A stretch of 64,000 nt of DNA from Leclercia sp. AS011 (GTDB lineage: Bacteria > Pseudomonadota > Gammaproteobacteria > Enterobacterales > Enterobacteriaceae): NCBI RefSeq assembly GCF_037152535.1, contig NZ_JBBCMA010000003.1, positions 62,001 through 126,000 of the forward strand, in the 5' to 3' direction. This document shows positions 9,353-17,296 of this stretch, piece after piece. The notes below the pieces were generated by a model. It was not told the DNA's origin, searched no databases, and was given only the letters and a program-made list of their open reading frames with translations. The position numbers and the translations under genes were made by a program. How positions within the stretch are numbered: position 1 is the stretch's first letter; each line of letters starts with the position of its first letter.

Positions 9353-10582
9353 TCAGGCAATAAACATCACCGACACGCACAATACCCCGACGATCAGCGT
9401 CAGCACGTTGCCGATGGAGCGGTAAGGCTTCAGGGCCGGGATCAGGAAGGTCGACAGGGTCGGCATGATAAACAGGATCATAGCGATAAGCGGCCCGCTG
9501 ATGGCGTAGATCATCGAGATGGCGTTGGGATTAATGCAGCACACCGCAAAGGTGATCAGCGAGACCCCCATTACCGACACGGCCCGATTGAAGGCCCGGC
9601 TTTTCTTCACCCCAACCTGATTTAATCCTGATTTCACCATCTCCGTCGCCCCTTCAATCACGCCAAAATAGGTGCCAAGGAAGGATTTCGACATCGCGAT
9701 GATGGCCACCACAATACCGGAGATCCCAAGCCAGGAAGGGGAGGAGGGCATCATCGACAGCGCAGAGAGAATAGTCACCCCTTCCTCTTTGGCAGCGACG
9801 ATATAGGACGGCGGGATCGACAGCAGGCAGCTGAAGACGAAGAACAGCACGCTCAGACAGATGATCAGATACGCCACCTTCATAATGCGGGTACATTTGC
9901 CCATCGCGGCGTCGCCGTATTTCTCCTGCCGGTCGACGGCAAAGGTCGAAATAATCGGGGTATGGCTGAAGGCGAACACCATCACCGGAATGGAGATCCA
10001 CACCTGGTGCAGGGTGTGCTTATCCACGTTCATCTGGCTGGTGAGCAGCGCGGGCTGCCAGCTGTGGACGAGATACAGCGACACCAGCAGAAAGTAAGCA
10101 ATGAGCGGAAAGACCAGAAAACCCATCACCCGGATGGTGACATGACGCCCCATCAGAAAGATCAGGTTTAACGTCAGCACCACGCCGAGACTGACCAGCA
10201 CCCGCGCGGTCATGTCCACCGCCATATGCTTCGCCAGCTGTTCGGTCAGAGAATTGGTGATCGCCACGGCATAAATCTGCACCACCACAAAAAAGGCGAC
10301 AAAGTAGAGGGTGGTGATCAGATTGCCGATCTTTTTCCCGTAGTAGTGCGTCACCGCGCCGGTGATCCCTTCGCTACCTTTAGTTTTTGCGGAGAGGATG
10401 AACTGGCATAACGCTTTGTGGGGCCAGTAGGTGAATGGATACGCCACGAGGGCGGTGATAAACAGGACGACAGCGCCCGCAGATCCCAGCTGGATGGGCA
10501 GAAACAAGGTTCCTGCGCCCACGGCCGTGCCGTACAGGGCAAAGCTCCAGAGGGTCTCTTCTTTAGACCAGATTTTCGACAT
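9353..10582 (-). CDS. yqeG: HAAAP-family amino-acid transporter YqeG
   Basis: 409 aa, the E. coli YqeG length, beginning MSKIWSKEETLWSFALYGTA as in E. coli. About eleven hydrophobic segments and the conserved TAVGAGTLFLPI region place it in the hydroxy/aromatic amino-acid permease family (with SdaC, TdcC, Mtr). It is an inner-membrane proton or sodium symporter; serine or threonine are likely substrates by family but this is not shown here. In E. coli it neighbours yqeF, as here with several genes interposed. Confidence 0.92.
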   Translation of the reverse strand: MSKIWSKEETLWSFALYGTAVGAGTLFLPIQLGSAGAVVLFITALVAYPFTYWPHKALCQFILSAKTKGSEGITGAVTHYYGKKIGNLITTLYFVAFFVVVQIYAVAITNSLTEQLAKHMAVDMTARVLVSLGVVLTLNLIFLMGRHVTIRVMGFLVFPLIAYFLLVSLYLVHSWQPALLTSQMNVDKHTLHQVWISIPVMVFAFSHTPIISTFAVDRQEKYGDAAMGKCTRIMKVAYLIICLSVLFFVFSCLLSIPPSYIVAAKEEGVTILSALSMMPSSPSWLGISGIVVAIIAMSKSFLGTYFGVIEGATEMVKSGLNQVGVKKSRAFNRAVSVMGVSLITFAVCCINPNAISMIYAISGPLIAMILFIMPTLSTFLIPALKPYRSIGNVLTLIVGVLCVSVMFIA

Positions 10583-10672
10583 GAGAGAAACGTATCAACT
10601 ATAAAACCAACAAAAAGGAGACTATTTTACCATAATCCTCAGTTGGCGTGGCGGTTGGCGCGGGGTTAAGCA

Positions 10673-10693
10673 GGCCGGAAAGCATTTCCGGCC
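10673..10693. terminator. Perfect hairpin downstream of the PACE gene
   Basis: GGCCGGAAA-GCA-TTTCCGGCC is a perfect 9-bp stem just 3' of the efflux gene on the minus strand. No T run follows, so termination strength is uncertain. Confidence 0.5.
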
Positions 10694-10700
10694 GGAGGGA

Positions 10701-11162
10701 TTAATTCGTGGCGGCCTGCCGCTGCTGGCGTCGCTTCATCATGCGATCGCGCAGGGTGTCGTAGGCCCAGTTATAGACCATGGTGTACGGCAGGAAGAAA
10801 ATAAAGAAGCCGATCTCCAGGGTGAACGCCTGCAGCAGGCTCACGCCCAGCACCAGCGACACAATGCCGACACCGATAAAAATAAACCCGACCTCAAAGC
10901 CGAGGGCGTGCAGGGCGCGGACTTTGGCGGTGCGGGTGACGATATGCCGCGGCCAGAGTCTGTCGAAACCGGCGTTATAGATGATGTTCCAGATCATCGC
11001 CGTGGTGGCGAGGAGAATGGTTAATCCACCCATCTCCAGCACCGGACGTTGCATCAGCCAGGCGGTGGTCGGAGCAAGGATCGCTGTGGCGATGCCCTCA
11101 AAACAGACGGCGTGGAAGATACGCTCCGGCAGTTTTCGCTGTTGAATATCGTTGTGCTGCAT
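10701..11162 (-). CDS. PACE-family multidrug/biocide efflux protein
   Basis: 153 aa from the ATG at 11162, which has GAGGT 8 bases upstream; an ATG at 11177 (158 aa) lacks a ribosome site. It has four hydrophobic segments in two repeats (bacterial transmembrane pair domains): RIFHAVCFEGI near residue 15 and RALHALGFEVG near 75. Each repeat holds a membrane-embedded Glu; E22 corresponds to Glu15 of the Acinetobacter chlorhexidine pump AceI. The family exports cationic biocides and short-chain diamines with protons. The divergent LysR regulator at 11269 is the usual neighbour of PACE genes. Confidence 0.88.
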   Translation of the reverse strand: MQHNDIQQRKLPERIFHAVCFEGIATAILAPTTAWLMQRPVLEMGGLTILLATTAMIWNIIYNAGFDRLWPRHIVTRTAKVRALHALGFEVGFIFIGVGIVSLVLGVSLLQAFTLEIGFFIFFLPYTMVYNWAYDTLRDRMMKRRQQRQAATN

Positions 11163-11214
11163 AACCTGATACCTCATGAACTTGCCAGAATGGGCAGAAT
11201 CAGGCCGCTATTTT

Positions 11215-11263
11215 TATCGTTAAAAGTGATATATAAAAGTTAGATTCCATCGATAAAGTAGAT
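11215..11263. promoter_or_regulatory. Two LysR-type operator boxes in the divergent promoter
   Basis: TATC-N9-GATA at 11215-11231 and ATC-N9-GAT at 11249-11263 share one palindromic pattern (T-N11-A class). Their centres are 33 bp apart, about three helical turns. The second ends 5 bases before the LysR start, which suggests autoregulation as well as control of the efflux gene. The regulator assignment is inferred from position. Confidence 0.55.
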
Positions 11264-11268
11264 ACATC

Positions 11269-12144
11269 ATGCGCTACTCCCCCGAAGCCTTAACGGCCTT
11301 TGTCGAGACGGTTGCCGCAGGCTCGTTCTCCGCCGCTGCCCGCCGTCTGCGCAAAAGCCAGTCCACTATCAGCACCGCCATCGCCCATCTGGAAGACGAC
11401 CTCGGGTTTGCCCTGTTCGATCGCAGCGCCCGCCAGCCGGTGCTCACCGCCCAGGGCAAACAGGTGCTGGGCTATGTTCAGTCGATCCTCGCCGCCAGCG
11501 CCCGGCTGGACGAGCTGGCGGTCTCCCTCAGCGAAGAGACCGAAGCGCGGCTAAGCTTTGTGCTCTCCGATACCCTGCACCCGGACGTGCTGGAGGAGAT
11601 GCTGTTTCGTTTCGACGAGCGTTTTCCCCACACGGAATTCGAATGCCTGATCGGCGAAGATGACGATGTCATCGACCTGTTGCAAAAAGGGCGGGCACAC
11701 ATCGGCCTTACCGAGGCGCGGGAGAGTTATCCCACCGACATTGCCGCCGTCCGCCTGCCGATGCAGACCCACATGGCGATCTATACCTCCGCCACGCATC
11801 CTCTCGCCGCGCAAAGTCGCACCGAGGCCGATGAGCTGCACGGCTGGCGGGAGCTGCGCCTCAACACCTATCTTGAGCGGGAACCGGTGCTGGCTCAGGG
11901 GCCCGTGTGGTCCGCACCCAACTACCTGATGCTACTCAGCATGGCGGTGCAGGGCTTCGGCTGGTGCGCGCTGCCCTGTGCGCTGGTGGCGGAGTTCGCG
12001 CCCGCGAATGCGCTGGTGCAGATCCACGTCCCGGGTTGGCCGCGCTCGGTGGCAATCGATCTGGTGTGGAATAAGCGCTCCCCGCCCGGGACGGCGGGAA
12101 ACTGGCTGCGGCACTGGCTGCAGCACCAGGCGGATCCGGCGTGA
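11269..12144 (+). CDS. LysR-family regulator divergent from the PACE efflux gene
   Basis: 291 aa. The N-terminal winged helix MRYSPEALTAFVETVAAGSF...KSQSTISTAIAHLEDDLG is typical of LysR regulators, followed by a periplasmic-binding-like effector domain from about residue 90. It is divergently transcribed from the efflux gene across about 105 bp that hold two matching palindromes. By family habit it should activate the neighbour when an inducer binds. The inducer is unknown; short diamines or cationic biocides are guesses from the PACE family. Confidence 0.85.
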   Translation: MRYSPEALTAFVETVAAGSFSAAARRLRKSQSTISTAIAHLEDDLGFALFDRSARQPVLTAQGKQVLGYVQSILAASARLDELAVSLSEETEARLSFVLSDTLHPDVLEEMLFRFDERFPHTEFECLIGEDDDVIDLLQKGRAHIGLTEARESYPTDIAAVRLPMQTHMAIYTSATHPLAAQSRTEADELHGWRELRLNTYLEREPVLAQGPVWSAPNYLMLLSMAVQGFGWCALPCALVAEFAPANALVQIHVPGWPRSVAIDLVWNKRSPPGTAGNWLRHWLQHQADPA

Positions 12145-12225
12145 CGAATACGACATTCACCTGATCGATGCCGAAATCTAAAAGGACTACACTTAATGGG
12201 GTGAATTTACGGGCTGAGAAGAGAT

Positions 12226-12753
12226 ATGAACGCTGAAAATACCATTACGCCCCGCGTGCTGATGCTCTCAGCCCGAGACTGGGTGCCGAATAATCCTCAT
12301 CTGCCGGTGCTGATCTATAAAGGAGTGCTTTCGGAAGGCGACATAGCCAGCCAGTTTGAACAACGCTTTGCCGACAACGGGTGGCCGCCCCAGTGGCGCG
12401 ATGGGATTTTCGACTATCACCATTACCACTCCACGGCCCATGAGGTGTTAGGTGTTGCCCGGGGAACGGCGCGCCTGATGATTGGCGGTCCGGGGGGAGA
12501 AGAGATCGAGGTAGAAGCCGGGGACGCGCTGTTATTGCCTGCGGGTACCGGGCATTGCCGCTTGTCTGCAACGCTCGATTTTCAGGTGGTGGGGGCGTAT
12601 CCGCCGGGGATGGAGTTCGATCTGTGCAAGCAGCCGGCGACGCCAGCCATACTGGCGCGCATCGTTGCGTTGCCGTTTCCTGAGTCGGACCCGATAAACG
12701 GCAGCTCGCCGGCCTTAACTCAGTACTGGAAAACTCCGCCCTTCAGCCAGTGA
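12226..12753 (+). CDS. Cupin protein, YjlB-like
   Basis: 175 aa. A single cupin barrel spans about residues 55-130: FDYHHYHSTAHEVLGVARG carries the first metal-binding motif with several His, and GDALLLPAGTGHCRL the second. The tail LTQYWKTPPFSQ resembles YjlB-family proteins as I recall them. Enzymatic activity is not established for the family. It follows the LysR gene on the same strand after 81 bp and ends in a hairpin shared with the convergent binding-protein gene. Confidence 0.75.
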   Translation: MNAENTITPRVLMLSARDWVPNNPHLPVLIYKGVLSEGDIASQFEQRFADNGWPPQWRDGIFDYHHYHSTAHEVLGVARGTARLMIGGPGGEEIEVEAGDALLLPAGTGHCRLSATLDFQVVGAYPPGMEFDLCKQPATPAILARIVALPFPESDPINGSSPALTQYWKTPPFSQ

Positions 12754-12761
12754 AGGGCGGA
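12735..12761. terminator. Hairpin between the cupin and binding-protein genes
   Basis: TCCGCCCTTCA-GCCAG-TGAAGGGCGGA is a perfect 11-bp stem spanning the cupin stop codon, just before the end of the convergent gene. No long T run is present. Confidence 0.6.
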
Positions 12762-12767
12762 ATGGCA

Positions 12768-13544
12768 TTACTTGCCTGTATAAATATCAAAGCTGAAGTA
12801 TTTTGCGGCGAGCTTCTTGTAGGTGCCGTCGGCCAGGATCGCCGCGATGGCACCGTTCAGCTCCTGGCGCAGCTGGTCATCCTCTTTGCGCAGGCCAATC
12901 GCCGCCCCGGCACCGAACAGGGCATCGTCCTGCAGGGCACTGCCGACAAAGGCAAACTCTTTGCCCTGCGGCTTGCTGAGGAAGCTGTAATCCGCCATCA
13001 CCCCGGAGAGCACCGCGCCGTCAATACGCCCTGACTCGAGGTCGCGGATCACCTGATCGGCACCCTGATAGGCCACCACGTTAACGCCCTTGCCGCGCCA
13101 CTGCTCATTGGCATAGGTTTCCTGGGCGGAACCCTGCTCAACGCCGATGGTTTTCCCTTTCAGCTGATCCACGCTGTTGCCGGTGAGGCTGTTTTTACGT
13201 GCCACCAGGAAAGCCGGGCCGCTGTAGATCTTGTCGCTGAAGGCAATCTGCTCTTTACGCTTCTCGGTGATATACATCCCGGAGAGGATGGCATCAAATT
13301 TTCGCGCCTTCAGGGACGGAATGATGCCGTCGAAGTTACTTTCAACCCAGACGCATTTCGCCTGCAGTTGCTGGCAGAGGGCATTGCCCAGGTCGATATC
13401 AAACCCGACCACCTCGCCCTGCGGGTTTTTTGATTCAAAGGGGGCAAAGGTCGGATCCACGCCGAAACGCAGCTCTTTGGTCTCTGCTGCAAAGGCAGAG
13501 GATGTCGCCAGCAGCGCTACCAGCGGTAAAAGGTATTTTTTCAT
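12768..13544 (-). CDS. Periplasmic amino-acid-binding protein (ArgT/HisJ type), orphan
   Basis: 258 aa from the ATG at 13544; the 8-codon upstream extension lacks sense as a signal peptide. The signal MKKYLLPLVALLATSSAFA is followed by an SBP family 3 domain: ELRFGVDPTFAPFESKNPQG, FDIDLGNALC and DAILSGMYITEKRKEQIAFS. The family binds polar or basic amino acids and hands them to an ABC permease. No permease or ATPase gene is in the neighbourhood. It lies 14 bp behind an amidohydrolase gene, so the two appear cotranscribed and may share a substrate or product. Confidence 0.88.
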   Translation of the reverse strand: MKKYLLPLVALLATSSAFAAETKELRFGVDPTFAPFESKNPQGEVVGFDIDLGNALCQQLQAKCVWVESNFDGIIPSLKARKFDAILSGMYITEKRKEQIAFSDKIYSGPAFLVARKNSLTGNSVDQLKGKTIGVEQGSAQETYANEQWRGKGVNVVAYQGADQVIRDLESGRIDGAVLSGVMADYSFLSKPQGKEFAFVGSALQDDALFGAGAAIGLRKEDDQLRQELNGAIAAILADGTYKKLAAKYFSFDIYTGK

Positions 13545-13558
13545 GTTATATCCCTGTC

Positions 13559-14737
13559 TTAACGGCAATAGTTTTCAACCAAACGGGCAAAGAAGGAGGC
13601 CCCGGTGGTAATGATTTCGTCATTGAAGTCGTAGCCGGGGTTATGCACCATGCAGCCGCCTTTTTCCCCTTTCTCGCCATTACCGAGCAGGAAATAACTC
13701 CCCGGACGTTGCTGGAGCATAAAGGCGAAATCTTCACTGCCGTTGGACGGGGAGACGCTGTCCAGCACTGCATCCTCGCCAAAGAATTCGACGGCCAGCT
13801 GGCGGGCGAAGGCGGTCTGCTCCGCATCGTTGACCAGCACCGGGTAGGAGTCGTAGATCTCCACTTCGCTGGTGGCCCCGTAGCTGCGGGCGGTGAACTC
13901 GGTAAGCTCCTGAATGCGGCGGATCAGCAGGTCGCGGATCTCCGGCTTCATCGAACGAACCGTCAGCTCCATCACCGCGCTGTCCGGGATGACGTTGGAG
14001 GCGATACCCGCCTGGAAGGTCCCGACTGTCACCACGGCGGTTTCACCCGGCGGCACGTTACGCGCCACAATGCTCTGCAGGGACATGATCAGCGCGGCCC
14101 CGGTCACAATCGGATCCACGGTGCGCTCCGGGTGCGCGCCATGTCCGCCGTACCCTTTCAGGGTGACTTTGACGGTATCGGCGGAGGCCATAAAGTTGCC
14201 TTCATAGAAGCCAAACTTACCGGTCGGCAGATAAGGCATATTGTGCAGGGCAAAAATACGGTCGCAGGGGAAGCGGTCAAACAACCCGTCTTTAATCATT
14301 AAATCCGCGCCGCCAATCGCCTCTTCGGCAGGCTGGAAAATAAGGTGCACGGTGCCGTTAAACTGGCAGGCATCGGAGGCAATATATTTCGCCGCGGCCA
14401 GCAAAATTGCCGTGTGGCCGTCGTGACCGCAGGCGTGCATTTTGCCCGGAACGGTGCTGGCCCAGGGTAAATCGGTGGCTTCAAAGATGGGTAAGGCATC
14501 CATATCGGCGCGCAGGCCGATGGATTTGCTACCCTGGCCTTTTTTGATGGTGCCGACCACGCCGGTTTTGCCGATTTCGCGCGTGACCTGATAACCCCAG
14601 CCTTCCAGCTGGCGAGCCACCAGGTTGCTGGTATTAAACTCTTCGAGGCTTAATTCGGGATTGGCATGGAGATGACGGCGGATAGCGATGATTTCTTCTT
14701 CTGATTCTTTTATTTCTGGAATGATACAGTCGGACAT
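13559..14737 (-). CDS. M20-family amidohydrolase (hippurate hydrolase/aminoacylase type)
   Basis: 392 aa. The M20D signature MHACGHDGHTAILLAA, the preceding RADMDALPI and a downstream EEAIGG contribute metal and catalytic residues. The family hydrolyses N-acyl or N-carbamoyl amino acids and related amides using two divalent metal ions. The absence of a signal peptide means it acts in the cytoplasm. It is the first gene of a two-gene unit with an amino-acid-binding protein, which fits scavenging of an acylated amino acid, though the substrate cannot be named. It is divergent from yqeF. Confidence 0.88.
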   Translation of the reverse strand: MSDCIIPEIKESEEEIIAIRRHLHANPELSLEEFNTSNLVARQLEGWGYQVTREIGKTGVVGTIKKGQGSKSIGLRADMDALPIFEATDLPWASTVPGKMHACGHDGHTAILLAAAKYIASDACQFNGTVHLIFQPAEEAIGGADLMIKDGLFDRFPCDRIFALHNMPYLPTGKFGFYEGNFMASADTVKVTLKGYGGHGAHPERTVDPIVTGAALIMSLQSIVARNVPPGETAVVTVGTFQAGIASNVIPDSAVMELTVRSMKPEIRDLLIRRIQELTEFTARSYGATSEVEIYDSYPVLVNDAEQTAFARQLAVEFFGEDAVLDSVSPSNGSEDFAFMLQQRPGSYFLLGNGEKGEKGGCMVHNPGYDFNDEIITTGASFFARLVENYCR

Positions 14738-14962
14738 TTGTTACTCCAGTGTAAACGCGTGTTTGCCACTCCTAACTTATCGCCGCGCCGTCATAATGCA
14801 AACGCGTTATCTAATAATTACCGTGAAAATTATAAGTTACGTGAATACATGCAGATTCCGCGCACGATCCTTTGTGATAAAACTCACTTTTTTTAAACAA
14901 TTACATCATTGGTTGATAACAATCCTATACGATGAGCGGTGTCATTTTGCACAGAGGTTGAG

Positions 14963-16141
14963 ATGAAAGACGTCGTGATAGTGGGTGCGTTGCGCACAGC
15001 AATCGGCTGTTTCCAGGGAGCGCTCTCACGCCACTCGGCGGTAGATCTGGGCAGCGTGGTGGTCCGCGCGCTGGTGGAGCGCAGTGGCATTGAGGCCCAC
15101 GAGGTTGATGAGGTGATCCTCGGTCAGGTGCTGACCGCCGGAGCGGGGCAAAACCCTGCCCGCCAGGCGGCGCTGAAAGGGGGCTTACCCAACACCGTCT
15201 CGGCCATTACCATCAACGACGTCTGTGGCTCCGGCCTCAAGGCGCTGCACCTGGCAACCCAGGCGATCCAGTGCGGGGAAGCCGACGTGGTGATCGCCGG
15301 TGGGCAGGAGAACATGAGCCGCGCGCCGCACGTTCTGACCGACAGCCGCACGGGTGCCCAGCTGGGAAACAGCCAGCTTATCGACAGCCTGGTGCATGAC
15401 GGGCTGTGGGATGCGTTCAACGATTACCATATGGGCGTCACGGCGGAAAATCTGGCCCGGGAATACGGAATCTCCCGTGAGCGGCAGGACGCTTACGCCC
15501 TTAGCTCGCAGCATAAAGCCCGGGCTGCCATCGACGCAGGCCGCTTCCGGGATGAGATTGTCCCGGTCAACGCGCAGAAGCAGAACGGTGAACCTCTGCT
15601 GGTGGATACCGATGAGCAGCCGCGCACCGACGCCAGCGCCGAAGGGCTGGCGTTGCTCAATCCGACCTTTGAACTCACCGGCTCGGTGACCGCCGGGAAT
15701 GCCTCCTCCATTAACGACGGCGCTGCCGCGGTCATGATGATGAGCGAGAGCAAAGCCGAAGCCCTGAATCTGCCGGTGCTGGCGCGCATCAAAGCCTTTG
15801 CCAGCGTCGGCGTGGATCCTGCCCTGATGGGGATCGCCCCGGTGCATGCCACGCGCCGCTGCCTGGAGCGGGCAGGGTGGCAGCTGGCGGATGTCGATCT
15901 GATCGAAGTGAATGAAGCCTTTGCCGCCCAGGCGCTGTCGGTGGGCAAAATGCTGGAGTGGGATGAGCGCCGGGTCAACGTCAACGGCGGAGCAATCGCG
16001 CTGGGCCACCCCATTGGGGCCTCAGGCTGCCGTATTCTGGTTTCGCTGGTGCATGAGATGGTCAAACGCGATGCCCGCAAAGGGCTGGCTACGCTGTGCA
16101 TTGGCGGCGGACAGGGTGTGGCGTTAGCTATAGAAAGATAA
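14963..16141 (+). CDS. yqeF: Acetyl-CoA acetyltransferase (thiolase) YqeF
   Basis: 392 aa from the ATG at 14963 (GAGGTTGAG upstream); an upstream in-frame ATG is not supported by homology. Thiolase landmarks are the nucleophilic C88 in NDVCGSGLKAL, the motif NVNGGAIALGHPIGASG with the active His, and the C-terminal Cys in CIGGGQG. It joins or splits acetyl-CoA and acetoacetyl-CoA; the physiological role of YqeF is unsettled. E. coli has yqeF beside kduI and yqeG, matching the genes on both sides here. Confidence 0.93.
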   Translation: MKDVVIVGALRTAIGCFQGALSRHSAVDLGSVVVRALVERSGIEAHEVDEVILGQVLTAGAGQNPARQAALKGGLPNTVSAITINDVCGSGLKALHLATQAIQCGEADVVIAGGQENMSRAPHVLTDSRTGAQLGNSQLIDSLVHDGLWDAFNDYHMGVTAENLAREYGISRERQDAYALSSQHKARAAIDAGRFRDEIVPVNAQKQNGEPLLVDTDEQPRTDASAEGLALLNPTFELTGSVTAGNASSINDGAAAVMMMSESKAEALNLPVLARIKAFASVGVDPALMGIAPVHATRRCLERAGWQLADVDLIEVNEAFAAQALSVGKMLEWDERRVNVNGGAIALGHPIGASGCRILVSLVHEMVKRDARKGLATLCIGGGQGVALAIER

Positions 16142-16170
16142 TTCGCGTTGATATATATCAACCAACACAG

Positions 16171-16188
16171 GCCTCCCTACCCGGAGGC
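16171..16188 (+). terminator. Terminator of yqeF
   Basis: GCCTCC-CTACCC-GGAGGC is followed by TTATTTGTTT, 30 bp after the yqeF stop. Confidence 0.75.
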
Positions 16189-16380
16189 TTATTTGTTTGT
16201 GAGCTTTGTCATATTTTTACGCTTGTAAGTAAATCCTCAAACCTCCCCGAAATATTTATCGCCTTCCCTGAAGCGCTAATAACATTTTAGTGTGATCCCG
16301 ATCCGTTAAATTCCCCTTAAAACCCCTCTTTTGTTGATACCGCTCACGCCTGGCTTTGCCAAAAAAAATGAAACAAATAA

Positions 16381-16398
16381 TTACGATCATGATCACTA
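16381..16398. promoter_or_regulatory. Candidate CRP site upstream of kdgM
   Basis: TTACGATCATGATCACTA holds the 14-bp CRP core spacing with ACGAT and ATCAC arms. It lies about 80 bp before kdgM. The rest of the 327-bp yqeF-kdgM gap is AT-rich and holds the yqeF terminator and a KdgR-like box. Confidence 0.5.
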
Positions 16399-16437
16399 AA
16401 ATTACGTATTTAAAAAAATAAAATGCAATTCCATAAA

Positions 16438-16458
16438 AACGAAACATCATTTTAAACG
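16438..16458. promoter_or_regulatory. KdgR-like operator before kdgM
   Basis: The core GAAACATCATTTTA (16441-16454) is close to the palindrome TGAAACATCGTTTCA found before kdgF in this window. It lies 12 bp before the kdgM start, where a bound repressor would block expression. Confidence 0.7.
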
Positions 16459-16469
16459 AGGGTTTTTCC

Positions 16470-17153
16470 ATGTTTAAGAAATCTCTGGTCCTTGCTTCTC
16501 TTATTGGCGCTTCTTTCGCAGCTCAGGCTGTCACCGTCGATCTGCGTCACGAATACATTGATACGGGTACCAACGCAGACCGCGTGGCCGTTTCACACCG
16601 TTTTGATAATGGCTTTGGTTTTTCAGTCGAAGCGAAATGGAAATCCGGCGGCGATAAAACTGACCAGCCGTTTTCCGATATGGTAGGTAATGGTCACGAA
16701 GACCAGATTAGCTGGCGCTGGAAAGCCAACGACAATATCTCCCTGACCCCAGGCTTTACGGTCGAGAGTAAAGAAAGCAACACTATTTATAAACCTTTCC
16801 TGCAGGCGCAATACAGCTTCGACAACGGTTTCTATATTTCCGGTCGTTACCGCTATGAGTACACCCGTTATCCGTCAACCCCGGACAGAGAAGACGATAA
16901 AGTTAACCGTGGTGATGCATGGATTGGTTGGGTAATGGGCGACTGGCGTACCGAGCTGAACTACGTTTACGCCAAAAGCTCCGAAGGGAATATTCGTAAC
17001 AACAACAAAGATTACTCCCAGGAATATAACGTCAAGCTGGCGTACAAAATTGATAAAAACTGGTCCCCGTATGGCGAAGTGGGTAACGTCGGCGTGAAAA
17101 CAACGGATGAACGTCAGACCCGTCTCCGTGTTGGCGTAGCATATTCGTTCTGA
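16470..17153 (+). CDS. kdgM: Oligogalacturonate-specific outer-membrane porin, KdgM family
   Basis: 227 aa. The signal peptide MFKKSLVLASLIGASFAAQA precedes an alternating beta-strand protein (VTVDLRHEYIDTGTNADR onward) that ends in ...RVGVAYSF, with the C-terminal Phe required by the BAM machinery. The size and pattern fit the small 12-strand KdgM porins that admit oligogalacturonides from pectin breakdown. It is controlled by a KdgR-like box and a possible CRP site and ended by a strong terminator. Its neighbours ogl, kduI and kduD use the same substrates. Closely related NanC porins take sialic acid, but the context favours KdgM. Confidence 0.9.
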   Translation: MFKKSLVLASLIGASFAAQAVTVDLRHEYIDTGTNADRVAVSHRFDNGFGFSVEAKWKSGGDKTDQPFSDMVGNGHEDQISWRWKANDNISLTPGFTVESKESNTIYKPFLQAQYSFDNGFYISGRYRYEYTRYPSTPDREDDKVNRGDAWIGWVMGDWRTELNYVYAKSSEGNIRNNNKDYSQEYNVKLAYKIDKNWSPYGEVGNVGVKTTDERQTRLRVGVAYSF

Positions 17154-17178
17154 TAACAAGCAGTACCTCCGGGATTAA

Positions 17179-17203
17179 CCGGCTCGCAAGAGCCGGTTTT
17201 TTT
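17179..17203 (+). terminator. Terminator of kdgM
   Basis: CCGGCTC-GCAA-GAGCCGG followed by a T7 run, 26 bp after the kdgM stop. Confidence 0.93.
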
Positions 17204-17237
17204 ATGCCTGCAATGTATGTCTTCCCGATCTGCAGAT

Positions 17238-17264
17238 AAAAAAAAGCCCTCCATAAAGAAGGGC
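17238..17264 (-). terminator. ogl: Terminator of ogl
   Basis: On the minus strand GCCCTTCTTTATGGAGGGC is followed by eight T residues, 33 bp after the ogl stop. Confidence 0.88.
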
Positions 17265-17296
17265 AAGGCCAGTTACAGGAACACAAACACTAACTT

